A program made the position numbers and the translations under genes. Below the pieces are notes generated by a model. The model had not been told where the DNA came from. It made no database searches and saw only the letters and a list, made by a program, of their open reading frames with translations. From Akkermansia sp. (GTDB lineage Bacteria; Verrucomicrobiota; Verrucomicrobiia; Verrucomicrobiales; Akkermansiaceae), in assembly GCA_030525455.1 (NCBI GenBank), contig JAUNER010000014.1, positions 1 to 64,000 on the forward strand: a stretch of DNA of 64,000 bases. The letters are read 5' to 3'. Every line of letters starts with the position of its first letter. Within the stretch, counting starts at the first letter, position 1. Shown here in pieces: positions 17,914 to 26,646 of the stretch.

Positions 17914-18759
17914 CTATTCATCTTGTTCATTTTCTTCATCCTCGTTGATTTCCAGACGCTTTTGCCAGCGTCTGGTCAACCACGGACGAATCAAACCATA
18001 AAGCAAATAAATAGAGAATATGACAGCCGGCATCACCCATGGGAATTTGACGATACATATAATCGTCAGCACAACTCCTACCATGCCATACATCGTCCCT
18101 CGCTTTGTGCGATTGAAATTCACATGCTTAAAGCTTGGGTAAATCACACGGCTCATCATTAAAATAGATACCCCTGCCATAGCTAAGGCTATAATGTACT
18201 TAAAGAACCCAAGGTCAAAATTCCCATCGGGACCCATTAAATACATGATTAAGTACATCGTAGAAACCACAGCACCGGCTGCCATCGGCACAGGCAGGCC
18301 AACAAAATCGCTACTTTGCCCTTCTTTTTTGGGTTCTGCGGCCATACAATTAAATCGGGCTAATCGAAGTGCGGCACACAGTAAATATAATATACCTATA
18401 CCCCAGCCAATTTCTGACGGTGTGATTTGGAAAAGCACAGCTTTTGCCACCAATAGTGCCGGTGCTATACCAAATGACACGATGTCTGCCAATGAGTCAA
18501 ATTCCCTACCAAATGGCCCGTCTACACCTCGCATTCGTGCTACACGGCCATCAAATAAGTCAAATAAACAGGCGGCAAATATCAAAAATGTGGCATTTTG
18601 ATAACAATCAAAGGCGGCTTTTGATGTAGCCCCCTCAGATAAGTTGATGCCCTCAAATATCGTCAGAATAGCAAAAAAACCACATACCAAATTCCCTGCC
18701 GTAAATAAGTTCGGCAGGATTGGAATTTCCGGTTCATCTGGAAAAATCTTTTTGTCCAT
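17914..18759 (-). CDS. pssA: CDP-diacylglycerol-serine O-phosphatidyltransferase
   Basis: A 281-residue integral membrane enzyme that makes phosphatidylserine from CDP-diacylglycerol and serine. The CDP-alcohol phosphotransferase motif DG-x2-AR-x8-G-x3-D-x3-D is complete, starting at DGRVAR and ending FDSLAD (about 69-91). About eight hydrophobic helices follow. The start (IPILPNLFTAGNLVCGFFA) is typical of type II PssA enzymes. The C-terminus is very acidic. It lies 14 bp after the alaS stop on the same strand, so the two are probably cotranscribed. Confidence 0.9.
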   Translation of the reverse strand: MDKKIFPDEPEIPILPNLFTAGNLVCGFFAILTIFEGINLSEGATSKAAFDCYQNATFLIFAACLFDLFDGRVARMRGVDGPFGREFDSLADIVSFGIAPALLVAKAVLFQITPSEIGWGIGILYLLCAALRLARFNCMAAEPKKEGQSSDFVGLPVPMAAGAVVSTMYLIMYLMGPDGNFDLGFFKYIIALAMAGVSILMMSRVIYPSFKHVNFNRTKRGTMYGMVGVVLTIICIVKFPWVMPAVIFSIYLLYGLIRPWLTRRWQKRLEINEDEENEQDE

Positions 18760-18773
18760 GATTTGATTTATGC

Positions 18774-21605
18774 TTAACGTGAGAATAAATTATCCACGGC
18801 TTTCAGCATTCCGTTTACATCGGTATCTGCCGGGGCAGAACCACGGGCCATATCCGGACGACCACCGCCCTTTGCCCCGAATTCGGAAGCTAAATATCGC
18901 AATACTTCACCGGCATTTCTGCCAGCACCAACAGCTTCTTTGCCACAAAATGCCCCAAGTAGCAAGGAAGAAGTGTCTTTCACCACCATAAATGCGGCAC
19001 CGGCATACTGGCGTTTCTTTAAGCCATTGAGCAGTTCCTGAAGCAGTTCACCCCCACCATCAACTGTCTGCACAAGTATGGCTTTGGGTTCAGCTAGCCA
19101 TTCGTTTAGCAGAGAATCGGCCATTGCGGCAGACTGCCCTGCACGAGCTTTCTTCACTTTCTTTTCAGCGTCGATAGCTGTTTGCTTGTAGAGTTCTACA
19201 TAAGCGTCAAACTTAGCTAATTGCTCATTTACAGTAGCAATGTCATTGGCAGCCATGGCGGTGATAGCCGGCTTCCCTTCGATGACAGGCATACTTACTT
19301 CTTCTAGCCCCATGTCGCTTAGAGCATAGTTTGCTTCCTTAATTTTCTCTACCGTGCGAGCAATTTCCATGGCTCCGGCTTCAAAGTGTTGGCGAAGCAT
19401 TTCTTTGGCCGCAGTTCCTGTCATGGCTTCGATTCGACGCACCCCGGAAGCAATAGCCCCTTCGCTACGAATCTTGAAAAGCCCTATATTTGCGGTGTTT
19501 GCAATGTGTGTACCACCGCAGAATTCCATAGATACCCCATCCAATTCATTTTCTACACCACCTACTTGTACCACGCGAACGAGGTCGCCATACTTATCAC
19601 CAAAGAATTGAGCAATAGCTGAGTTACCCTTCACTTCTGCATAGGCACGTTCTGTACTATATACAGGTAAGCCCTGTTCTACCCAAGCATTTACCTTTTC
19701 TTCAATTTCTCGCAACTGCTTAGCATTGACTGCTCCGCTGTTGAAGTCAAAACGTAAGCGATCCTCAGCTACGTATGAGCCCTGCTGTACGGCATCTGTA
19801 CTTACGACTTGGTGCAGAGCACAATGAAGTAAGTGCGTAGCGGTGTGATGAGCTTCTATACGGCGGCGACGTTCTGTATCAATGATAAGTCTGACTTCAT
19901 CGCCTACTTGGATAGGTGCCTCTAAATCATCAATCACATGAGCACGTGCATTACCAATTTGCTGTACAGCGATTACTTGGTAGCTATTGCCTTGGATTTC
20001 GATAACCCCTTCGTCAGATACCTGCCCCCCCATTTCTGCATAGAATGGGGTTTTGTCGGTGATGATAAATAAGGTATCTTCTTGCTTACTAAGCTCCAGC
20101 ACTTTTGCCGTGCATTCATCGTCTGTATAGCCTACAAATTCTGTCGTAGCTTCTGTCTTTAAGTCCAATGCACGCACAACCTCACTCTTTCTGGCGGCTC
20201 GGGCTCGTTCTCGCTGGGCTTCCATAAGCTCATCAAAGCGTGCCATGTCTAGGCTTAAGCCGCGTTCTTCTGCCAGTAGTGCTGTCAAGTCAATCGGGAA
20301 TCCGTATGTATCATACAGCTTAAAGGCAAATTCCCCGCTCACTTTCCCTTCTTTTTGAGTTTCTGTATCGAAAAGCTCTAAACCATGGTCCAGTGTTTCA
20401 TTAAAGCTGGCTTCTTCACGATTGAGCACTTCTTTTACAGTTGCGGCTCGGTTGACTAATTCCGGGAAAATAGCACCAAAATTTGCAGATAGGGTGTCTA
20501 CCAATTCTGCCAAAAATGGCTTTGTAAACCCAAGGCGACGACCATATCGCACGGCTCGGCGTAATATACGGCGTAGCACATAGTTTCTGCCGTTATTACC
20601 GGGCAAAATACCGTCGGCTATTGAAAAACTCAATGTTCTCACATGGTCAGCTATCACACGAAAGGCAATGGCTTCTTGTAATGTATCATCATCGCTGGCG
20701 ATGCGTTTCGTGCCGGGTGTGGGATAGATATCGACGTACTTCTTGCCACTTAAACTTTCCAAGCGGTCAAATATCGGTCTAAAGACATCTGTCGCATAGT
20801 TTGATGGCTTCTTAGAAAAATCCTTAAACCCATCAGTACATTGCATGATGGAGCAAGCACGCTCAAACCCCATCCCGGTATCAACGTGACAAGCAGGCAG
20901 GTTTCTCATCGTGCCATCACTTTCTGCATTGTACTGAATAAAGACGAGGTTCCAGATTTCTATGCATCGGTCGGAGTCTTTATTGACCAATGCCCCCTTA
21001 GTATCCCCTTCCGGTGTTAAATCTACATGTAGTTCTGAACATGGTCCACAGGGGCCTGTCTCACCCATCATCCAGAAGTTATCTTTCACATTACCATACA
21101 CAATGTGTACTTCCGGGTCTAGCCCACGACTACGGAATAACTCTGCCCAAATATCCCATGCTTCTTGGTCAAATTCACCTGGGTCGCCTTTACTTTTATC
21201 CGGGGAATACACTGTTGCGTACAAGCGTTCTGCCGGGAACCCCCAACGCTCTACCACCAATTCCCATGACCATTGAATTGCTTCTTTCTTGAAATAATCA
21301 CCAAATGACCAGTTCCCCAACATTTCAAAAAATGTATGGTGATAGGTATCATAGCCCACATCTTCCAAGTCATTGTGCTTACCCCCTGCTCGTATACACT
21401 TCTGCGTGTCTGCAGCTCGTGCCGGTGTCCACGGCGGGGTCCATACCCCTAAGAAATAAGGCACAAATTGATTCATCCCTGCATTCGTAAATAATAATCC
21501 GGGACTTTGTGGCATGAGTGATGCAGACGGCACTATCGTATGCTGCTTCTCTTGAAAGAAGTCTAAAAAGCTTTGGCGTATCTCAGTTGCATTCATTGTG
21601 GACAT
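18774..21605 (-). CDS. alaS: alanine-tRNA ligase
   Basis: About 943 residues from MSTMNATEIRQ. The class II catalytic core (about 1-250) includes LFTNAGMNQF and TGPCGPCSE. The editing domain has the zinc-site motifs HTATHLLH and CGGTHIANT, and a C-terminal C-Ala domain carries GGGRPDMARG. An in-frame open stretch continues upstream to 21935. It is very unlikely to be coding because it runs antisense through tRNA-Arg and lacks any AlaS homology, so I place the start at 21605 (or ATG 21596). No clear Shine-Dalgarno sequence is present at either. pssA follows by 14 bp. Confidence 0.95.
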   Translation of the reverse strand: MSTMNATEIRQSFLDFFQEKQHTIVPSASLMPQSPGLLFTNAGMNQFVPYFLGVWTPPWTPARAADTQKCIRAGGKHNDLEDVGYDTYHHTFFEMLGNWSFGDYFKKEAIQWSWELVVERWGFPAERLYATVYSPDKSKGDPGEFDQEAWDIWAELFRSRGLDPEVHIVYGNVKDNFWMMGETGPCGPCSELHVDLTPEGDTKGALVNKDSDRCIEIWNLVFIQYNAESDGTMRNLPACHVDTGMGFERACSIMQCTDGFKDFSKKPSNYATDVFRPIFDRLESLSGKKYVDIYPTPGTKRIASDDDTLQEAIAFRVIADHVRTLSFSIADGILPGNNGRNYVLRRILRRAVRYGRRLGFTKPFLAELVDTLSANFGAIFPELVNRAATVKEVLNREEASFNETLDHGLELFDTETQKEGKVSGEFAFKLYDTYGFPIDLTALLAEERGLSLDMARFDELMEAQRERARAARKSEVVRALDLKTEATTEFVGYTDDECTAKVLELSKQEDTLFIITDKTPFYAEMGGQVSDEGVIEIQGNSYQVIAVQQIGNARAHVIDDLEAPIQVGDEVRLIIDTERRRRIEAHHTATHLLHCALHQVVSTDAVQQGSYVAEDRLRFDFNSGAVNAKQLREIEEKVNAWVEQGLPVYSTERAYAEVKGNSAIAQFFGDKYGDLVRVVQVGGVENELDGVSMEFCGGTHIANTANIGLFKIRSEGAIASGVRRIEAMTGTAAKEMLRQHFEAGAMEIARTVEKIKEANYALSDMGLEEVSMPVIEGKPAITAMAANDIATVNEQLAKFDAYVELYKQTAIDAEKKVKKARAGQSAAMADSLLNEWLAEPKAILVQTVDGGGELLQELLNGLKKRQYAGAAFMVVKDTSSLLLGAFCGKEAVGAGRNAGEVLRYLASEFGAKGGGRPDMARGSAPADTDVNGMLKAVDNLFSR

Positions 21606-21778
21606 ATCGTAATGTATGTATAAAAATCTCTGTCGAATTGTGCCTTTTCTTTCCCCATTAGTAAACCGCAAAATCTCTTCTTTACCCACCAATCTCGTCA
21701 ACATTACAAAAAAACTTGCTAATTCCTCTATTTTGTATTCTATTTCCTTTACCACTTTTTCTCCCCTCCCTCTAAAAA

Positions 21779-21853
21779 GGACTCGTCGTTCAATGGATAG
21801 GACATCGGTTTCCGGTACCGAGAATGTAGGTTCGATTCCTACCGGGTCTGCCA
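21779..21853 (+). tRNA. tRNA-Arg (CCG)
   Basis: The cloverleaf is complete. The acceptor stem GGACTCG pairs with CGGGTCT, including G-U wobbles at pairs 1-72 and 5-68. The anticodon stem is TCGGT/ACCGA with loop TTCCGGT (anticodon CCG), and the T arm is GTAGG/CCTAC around TTCGATT. Discriminator G and an encoded CCA follow. It reads CGG codons. It is divergent from alaS. Confidence 0.95.
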
Positions 21854-22003
21854 CTTCTAAGGGAGTTTCTACACATAGGGGCTTAGCTCGAAGCACATCA
21901 CAATGTTCTTGTTTTTGATAAATTGCTGTTGGCAATTTGAGCTTTTGCCCTTAGTAATAGCCAAACACAGGCTCATTTAATATTCATTCCAACTAAACAA
22001 ACC

Positions 22004-22837
22004 ATGCCAACAGTAAAAGAGACACTAGCCGAATATGGGTTTGCTATTTCGAGAGAAATAAGCTGTAAGGTAGAAAGATTTGCGAAACCGGAAGAAACTT
22101 ATTACTTCATACTAGATGATGTGCATAAACGATTTGTGCTTTGTACAGAAAACATATTTCGTGAATGCTCATTTATGCAAAGTTTTGATTACAGAGATTT
22201 GATTGATTATTCGCTAGATACAAACAGCAATGAGCAAGTAATAGAAGGCAATGCAGGGAAAGTTTTCTTTGGAGCCGTACTTGGCAACTTAATAGCCGGA
22301 GATAAAGGAGCCATCGTGGGTGGCACGATGGGGGCAAGCAGAGCCAGAAACATAGACACCATTTACAGCGACATCAGAGTGAGCCTCTTTATGAATAACC
22401 TCAACTGTATGAGGGTGGATATACATTTGCTTGGTCAGAAAACAACTGCCGGTACAGTAAGTTTTAATCGAGCCGTTGCTTTTACCCAAGCACTTGAAGG
22501 GATGCTTAAGTTTATAGACCACTATAATGATACAGATGGTTCGGAAAGTCTAAGCTATGTACAGTGTCGCTACTGTCAATTATACGTATCAGTAGGTACG
22601 CATCGTTGTCCGAATTGCGATGCTATCATTGACCAAAACAATATCTGTGCTATCACCCCTGCATCATTCCCGCAATCAGGCGAAATCATACGCCCACCGC
22701 AGAAATCAGAAAACGAATGCCTTAATCGTAGTCTGGCAATATCAACGAAAGAAGGGTTCAAATCTTGCTTAAGCATGATACTTCTCATCATTTTTGCCAT
22801 TCTTTCTATTTACGTTTTCTTCAAGTACATTGTCTAA
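22004..22837 (+). CDS. hypothetical zinc-ribbon membrane protein with glycine-zipper segment
   Basis: A 277-residue protein I do not recognise. Residues 83-112 form a Gly/Ala-rich stretch (GNAGKVFFGAVLGNLIAGD onward, then GAIVGGTMGAS) of glycine-zipper type. C188, C191, C202 and C205 form two CxxC knuckles of a small zinc ribbon (CRYC and CPNC). The last 22 residues are a hydrophobic helix ending KYIV, so it may be tail-anchored. The N-terminal 80 residues have no motif I know. It stands alone between tRNA-Arg and a GC-rich non-coding island, with an ATG start 150 bp after the tRNA. Confidence 0.7.
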   Translation: MPTVKETLAEYGFAISREISCKVERFAKPEETYYFILDDVHKRFVLCTENIFRECSFMQSFDYRDLIDYSLDTNSNEQVIEGNAGKVFFGAVLGNLIAGDKGAIVGGTMGASRARNIDTIYSDIRVSLFMNNLNCMRVDIHLLGQKTTAGTVSFNRAVAFTQALEGMLKFIDHYNDTDGSESLSYVQCRYCQLYVSVGTHRCPNCDAIIDQNNICAITPASFPQSGEIIRPPQKSENECLNRSLAISTKEGFKSCLSMILLIIFAILSIYVFFKYIV

Positions 22838-23073
22838 AATAACTTAACTCTGTAACGACTAAATAACCTAGCAAAAGAAGGTGATTATGGCTAAGTAACC
22901 ATATATGTTAGGTACTCCGTTTCACCGTAACTAGGCTCACGCCCAGTCGCTTGCGGTTAGAGGTCGAAATACACACTTCACGCTTCACCGCTAATCACCC
23001 CAAAGCACAAAGCACTAGCTGCCATAGTCGGGACTTCGACACGCTCACCTGCGGTTCGCTCCCGCTCGTAGTT

Positions 23074-23097
23074 GTTCCGCTTCTCCAAAAGCGGAAC
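23074..23097. repeat. perfect 9-bp hairpin in intergenic island
   Basis: GTTCCGCTT (23074-23082) and AAGCGGAAC (23089-23097) pair perfectly around a 6-nt loop. There is no T tract on either side, so it is not a standard terminator. Confidence 0.7.
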
Positions 23098-23246
23098 TGC
23101 CACGAAGAGGCCTAGCCAACAGAGATAAGTCTTTCTCTGATAAAACAATACAAATTACTGCTAATTAACTACACTTCTAAACTCAACAGCCTTTATGCCC
23201 TAATAAAGGCAACGTAATCTCACCCCCATACATCCCTAAAGACACA

Positions 23247-23275
23247 TTGACGGGAAGAAGAAGTAAGATTATGCT
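23247..23275 (+). promoter_or_regulatory. promoter of the EamA-family gene
   Basis: TTGACG (23247-23252) and TATGCT (23270-23275) are 17 bp apart, with the ATG 16 bp after the -10 box. The leader would be very short, about 8-10 nt. Confidence 0.5.
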
Positions 23276-23290
23276 CTACGTCAGAAAAAG

Positions 23291-24127
23291 ATGACGGCAC
23301 TCATCATCACCTCCGTTATTTGGGCACTATCATTTGGCTTGCTAGGTCATTATCTGACGAGCATTCCTAGTGGAACTGTGTCCATGCTTAGACTGCTGGG
23401 GGCATTTCTCGTCTTTTTACCATTTCTGCGATTTAATGGGGGAAAAACCACATGGGGCTTCATTGGTCTGGGGGCAGTTCAATTTGGAGGAATGTACCTA
23501 TGCTACACAGAAGCCTTTCACTACCTCCCCTCCGCTCAGATAGCCCTACTGACCACACTAACGCCCCTATACATCATTTTGCTAGACGGCATACTCTCAA
23601 AACATAAAAAACTCAATGCTCATCACCTTATCGCCGCTCTACTTACCGTGCTAGGTGGCGGTGGCATTTTATGGCAAGGCTGGGGAGGTGCTGATGATTT
23701 TTGGGTAGGTTGTTTATTGGTTCAGTTATCGAATGTCTGCTTTGCCATTGGTCAGGTGATTTATGCCCGACTGGGGGCAAATTGGTTTAGCACCAACGAA
23801 CGCTCCCAATTTGCTTGGCTCTATTTAGGAGCATTCCTCATCACCATACCAGGGGGACTCAACGGCATTGGTCAGCTTAGTGAGCTAAATTGGCATCAGT
23901 GGGGCATCCTGATTTATCTGGGGGCTATTGCTTCCGGGGCTTGCTTCTTCTTATGGAACTACGGAGCCAGACGCGTAACTCCGGTACAGCTTTCCATCAT
24001 GAACAACTTAAAAATCCCCCTTGCTACAGCGGCATCATTATTTATATTCGGAGAATCTGTCAAGCTCCCTATGCTCTTAACAGGTAGCCTACTTATTGCC
24101 TCTGCCTTTTTCTTCCAGAAAAAATAA
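23291..24127 (+). CDS. EamA/DMT-superfamily transporter
   Basis: A 278-residue inner-membrane protein with about ten TM helices arranged as two EamA repeats (about 1-130 and 140-278). Typical features are an opening helix ending in a short loop (SIPSGTVSMLRLLGAFLVF) and the Gly/Pro-rich helix ends LTPLYIILLDGI and GAIASGACFFLWNYGARR. Family members export amino acids, amines or other metabolites; the substrate cannot be told. It is monocistronic and convergent with the thermonuclease gene, with no clear hairpin between them. Confidence 0.85.
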   Translation: MTALIITSVIWALSFGLLGHYLTSIPSGTVSMLRLLGAFLVFLPFLRFNGGKTTWGFIGLGAVQFGGMYLCYTEAFHYLPSAQIALLTTLTPLYIILLDGILSKHKKLNAHHLIAALLTVLGGGGILWQGWGGADDFWVGCLLVQLSNVCFAIGQVIYARLGANWFSTNERSQFAWLYLGAFLITIPGGLNGIGQLSELNWHQWGILIYLGAIASGACFFLWNYGARRVTPVQLSIMNNLKIPLATAASLFIFGESVKLPMLLTGSLLIASAFFFQKK

Positions 24128-24152
24128 ACGCCCCCTCACTAAAAAAGAATCC

Positions 24153-24662
24153 TTATTTTTTCTTTTTTTGTAAGTCCGAGGTGCTTACTTTTTTATCCTT
24201 TCTTCGCCATTCCCAGGGTGGGGTTGGGTTTGATTGTTTCCACAAGCCGAGTTTTTTTGCACGGGCAGATTTTTCTGCTTTAGCCAAATCTTTGGCATCT
24301 TTTGCAAAATAAGCATAATGCCAGGCCATGCCTTTTTTCACCATTTCAAGGTCCACGTATTTTTTTCCCACATAAACCTTGGCAAGAGTACGACCATAGC
24401 GGTCTTTACCGATAACATCTAAGCTTATTTGTTTATTAAAAATGAGGTCAGAAAGAGCCTTTTTTGACACCTGCCCGAATTCCTGTTTTGATTCCGGGGC
24501 ATCAATCCCCCAGAAGCGAACTCGAAGCAATTCTTTATCAGGCGTCAACACCCGACACGTATCGCCATCAGACACCCCGACACATTTACCGGAAATCATC
24601 TCTGCTTGAGTAAAAAACATACTCAACGCTGAGAATATAAAAACACAGAACAATCCTCTCAT
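24153..24662 (-). CDS. secreted thermonuclease-family protein (SNase-like)
   Basis: A 169-residue protein with a signal peptide (about 1-20) and a staphylococcal-nuclease-like OB fold: GVSDGDTCRVLTPDKE, RVRFWGIDAPESKQ and DRYGRTLAKVYVG, with the catalytic Arg residues in the last two motifs, then VKKGMAWHYA. It would cleave nucleic acid in the periplasm or outside the cell. The C-terminus is Lys-rich. It lies 18 bp after speA, so it is apparently the third gene of the nspC-speA operon, an unexpected partner for polyamine genes. Confidence 0.88.
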   Translation of the reverse strand: MRGLFCVFIFSALSMFFTQAEMISGKCVGVSDGDTCRVLTPDKELLRVRFWGIDAPESKQEFGQVSKKALSDLIFNKQISLDVIGKDRYGRTLAKVYVGKKYVDLEMVKKGMAWHYAYFAKDAKDLAKAEKSARAKKLGLWKQSNPTPPWEWRRKDKKVSTSDLQKKKK

Positions 24663-24680
24663 TGCCGATGAATTGACAGC

Positions 24681-26618
24681 CTACAATTCATAATAAGTAT
24701 ACCCATTTAATCCGGAGCGGAATGTCTCTAAGGCACGACGCCGCTCAGCCGGAGTGATTTTTCCATCGGCTACGGCACGCTCAGCAAAATTGCGGAATTT
24801 ATTTACCAGCTCTTTCGGGTCATATTCGACATAAGACAAGACGTCTGAAACCGTATCACCCTCAATTTCATGAGTGTATACAGGGCGCCCATCTTCCAAA
24901 TGCACGCCCACAACATTGGTATCACCCAGCAAATTATGCAGGTCGCCTAGAGTTTCCTGATAAGCACCAACGAGGAACACACCAATGTAGTAATTATCCT
25001 CACCGGGATTAATGGCATGCAAGGGCAAGGCACGAGCCACGTCTTCCTTATCAATGAAATTATCTATCTTACCATCACAGTCACAGGTAATGTCTGCCAG
25101 CACAGCACGAGTGGTAGGGCGTTCATTCAAATGATGCAATGGCATCACCGGGAACAACTGGTGAATAGCCCAGGAATCCGGCAATGATTGGAATAAAGAG
25201 AAATTCCCATAGTACACGTCTACCATAGAGCAGGAAAGCTCGCGTAAATCTTCGGGTATTGTTTCCATCTCTGTCAGCATACGAGCGATGCGACTCATTA
25301 AATGCCAATAATAAGCTTCACCCAATCCACGCTCACGCAACGAAGCATTCCCATAAAAGAACTGAGCCCGCAACTGGTCTCTGTAATAACAGGCATCATT
25401 ATAGCACTCCTGCAAATTCTTTCTGGTCAATGAACGAGCCGTATCTGCAAAGGCTCGAAGCGACTCAGAAGCGTTTTCCGGCAACTCCGGGGGAGCCTCC
25501 ACACCAGGGGCTGTTGTCACATCCAGCACGTTAAACACAAGCACAGAACAATATGCCACCACAGCACGCCCGGATTCTGTAACCAAAGTCGGGTGTGGTA
25601 CATCGTACTTTGTACACAAATCACCCACCACCTCAACCACGTCGCGAGCAAACTCGGCTATGGAGTAGTTACAGGAAGAATGGAAATTAGTCTTTGAACC
25701 ATCATAGTCCACAGCCAAACCACCACCCATATCTAGAGTCGTCAAAGGGCAGCCCTCTTTATACAAATCGACAAAAATACGAGCCGCTTCTGTTAACCCT
25801 TCACGAACAACAGAAATGTTCGGAATTTGGGACCCTTGATGATAATGCAAAAGCTTCAAACAATCCAAGGCATCATACTGACGAAGCTTATCAACCACTT
25901 CTATCACTTGAGCGGCATTTAAGCCAAAAACAGACTTATCCCCGGCAGATTCATTCCACATACCGGAACCTTTAGCGGCCAGTTTCACACGCACCCCCAA
26001 ATTCGGACGAATACCCAGTAATTTTGCACGTTCAAAAATAGCATCAAGCTCAGTGGGCATCTCGAGTACGATGTAGATATTTAAGCCCATTTTTTGAGCT
26101 GTGAGGGCTAAATCTATAAATTCATCATCTTTGTAACCATTACAGATGAGGTATGCCTCAGGATTGTGCATGTGGGCCATGGCGGCAATAAGCTCCGGCT
26201 TAGACCCGGCTTCTAAACCATAATCGTATTTTGTACCAAAGTCAGCAATTTCTTCAACAACCTGACGCTGCTGGTTAACCTTAATAGGGTAAACCCCTTG
26301 GTATTTTCCTTGATAACCTGCCTCTTTGATAGCCTTTCGGAAACTATCGTTCAGTTCAGAAATTCGGCTACGAAGCAAGTCTCTAAAACGAAACAATACC
26401 GGCACATTTGTACCGCGTTCATTCAGCCCTTCAATCAAATTACACAAGCTAATATCCTTTTTCGAACCATCTTCATCATTGAGACGGACAGTAACTTCAC
26501 CTTTTTTACTGATGCGGAAATAACCATTTCCCCAGTCATCAATGCCATAAAGCTCAGAAGAATCGTGGTGACTCCAGCCACGCACCTTTTGCTTGATACC
26601 TTCTTTATGTGTACCCAT
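24681..26618 (-). CDS. speA: biosynthetic arginine decarboxylase
   Basis: A 645-residue PLP enzyme (alanine-racemase fold) converting arginine to agmatine, the first step toward putrescine. The PLP-binding lysine is in YPIKVNQQRQ (Lys113). The family sequences HYHQGSQIPN, TLDMGGGLAVDYDG and VTESGRAVVAY follow, with CDGKIDNFID in the C-terminal barrel. Length matches SpeA (about 630-660). It lies between nspC (28 bp upstream) and the thermonuclease gene, forming a polyamine operon. Agmatine-to-putrescine genes are not in the window. Confidence 0.95.
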   Translation of the reverse strand: MGTHKEGIKQKVRGWSHHDSSELYGIDDWGNGYFRISKKGEVTVRLNDEDGSKKDISLCNLIEGLNERGTNVPVLFRFRDLLRSRISELNDSFRKAIKEAGYQGKYQGVYPIKVNQQRQVVEEIADFGTKYDYGLEAGSKPELIAAMAHMHNPEAYLICNGYKDDEFIDLALTAQKMGLNIYIVLEMPTELDAIFERAKLLGIRPNLGVRVKLAAKGSGMWNESAGDKSVFGLNAAQVIEVVDKLRQYDALDCLKLLHYHQGSQIPNISVVREGLTEAARIFVDLYKEGCPLTTLDMGGGLAVDYDGSKTNFHSSCNYSIAEFARDVVEVVGDLCTKYDVPHPTLVTESGRAVVAYCSVLVFNVLDVTTAPGVEAPPELPENASESLRAFADTARSLTRKNLQECYNDACYYRDQLRAQFFYGNASLRERGLGEAYYWHLMSRIARMLTEMETIPEDLRELSCSMVDVYYGNFSLFQSLPDSWAIHQLFPVMPLHHLNERPTTRAVLADITCDCDGKIDNFIDKEDVARALPLHAINPGEDNYYIGVFLVGAYQETLGDLHNLLGDTNVVGVHLEDGRPVYTHEIEGDTVSDVLSYVEYDPKELVNKFRNFAERAVADGKITPAERRRALETFRSGLNGYTYYEL

Positions 26619-26646
26619 TTGTTTTAAGATGTGATGTTTCGTGATA

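Larger units (their letters stand above)
22838..23290. other. 453-bp non-coding stretch with GC-rich structured island
   Basis: No convincing gene is seen. From about 22915 to 23110 the sequence is clearly more GC-rich than its surroundings. It contains a perfect 9-bp hairpin (23074-23097), a 5-bp-closed CGGGA...TCCCG segment (about 23024-23065) and a distant complementary pair, GGTGATTA (22880-22887) with TAATCACC (22992-22999). It could be a structured RNA, a dispersed repeat copy or a decayed sequence; sequence alone does not decide. The last 45 bp hold the promoter of the EamA gene. Confidence 0.5.

Noticed and set aside
21779-23290. Genomic island integrated at tRNA-Arg
   Set aside because: I found no repeat of the tRNA 3' end and no integrase between 21853 and 23290.
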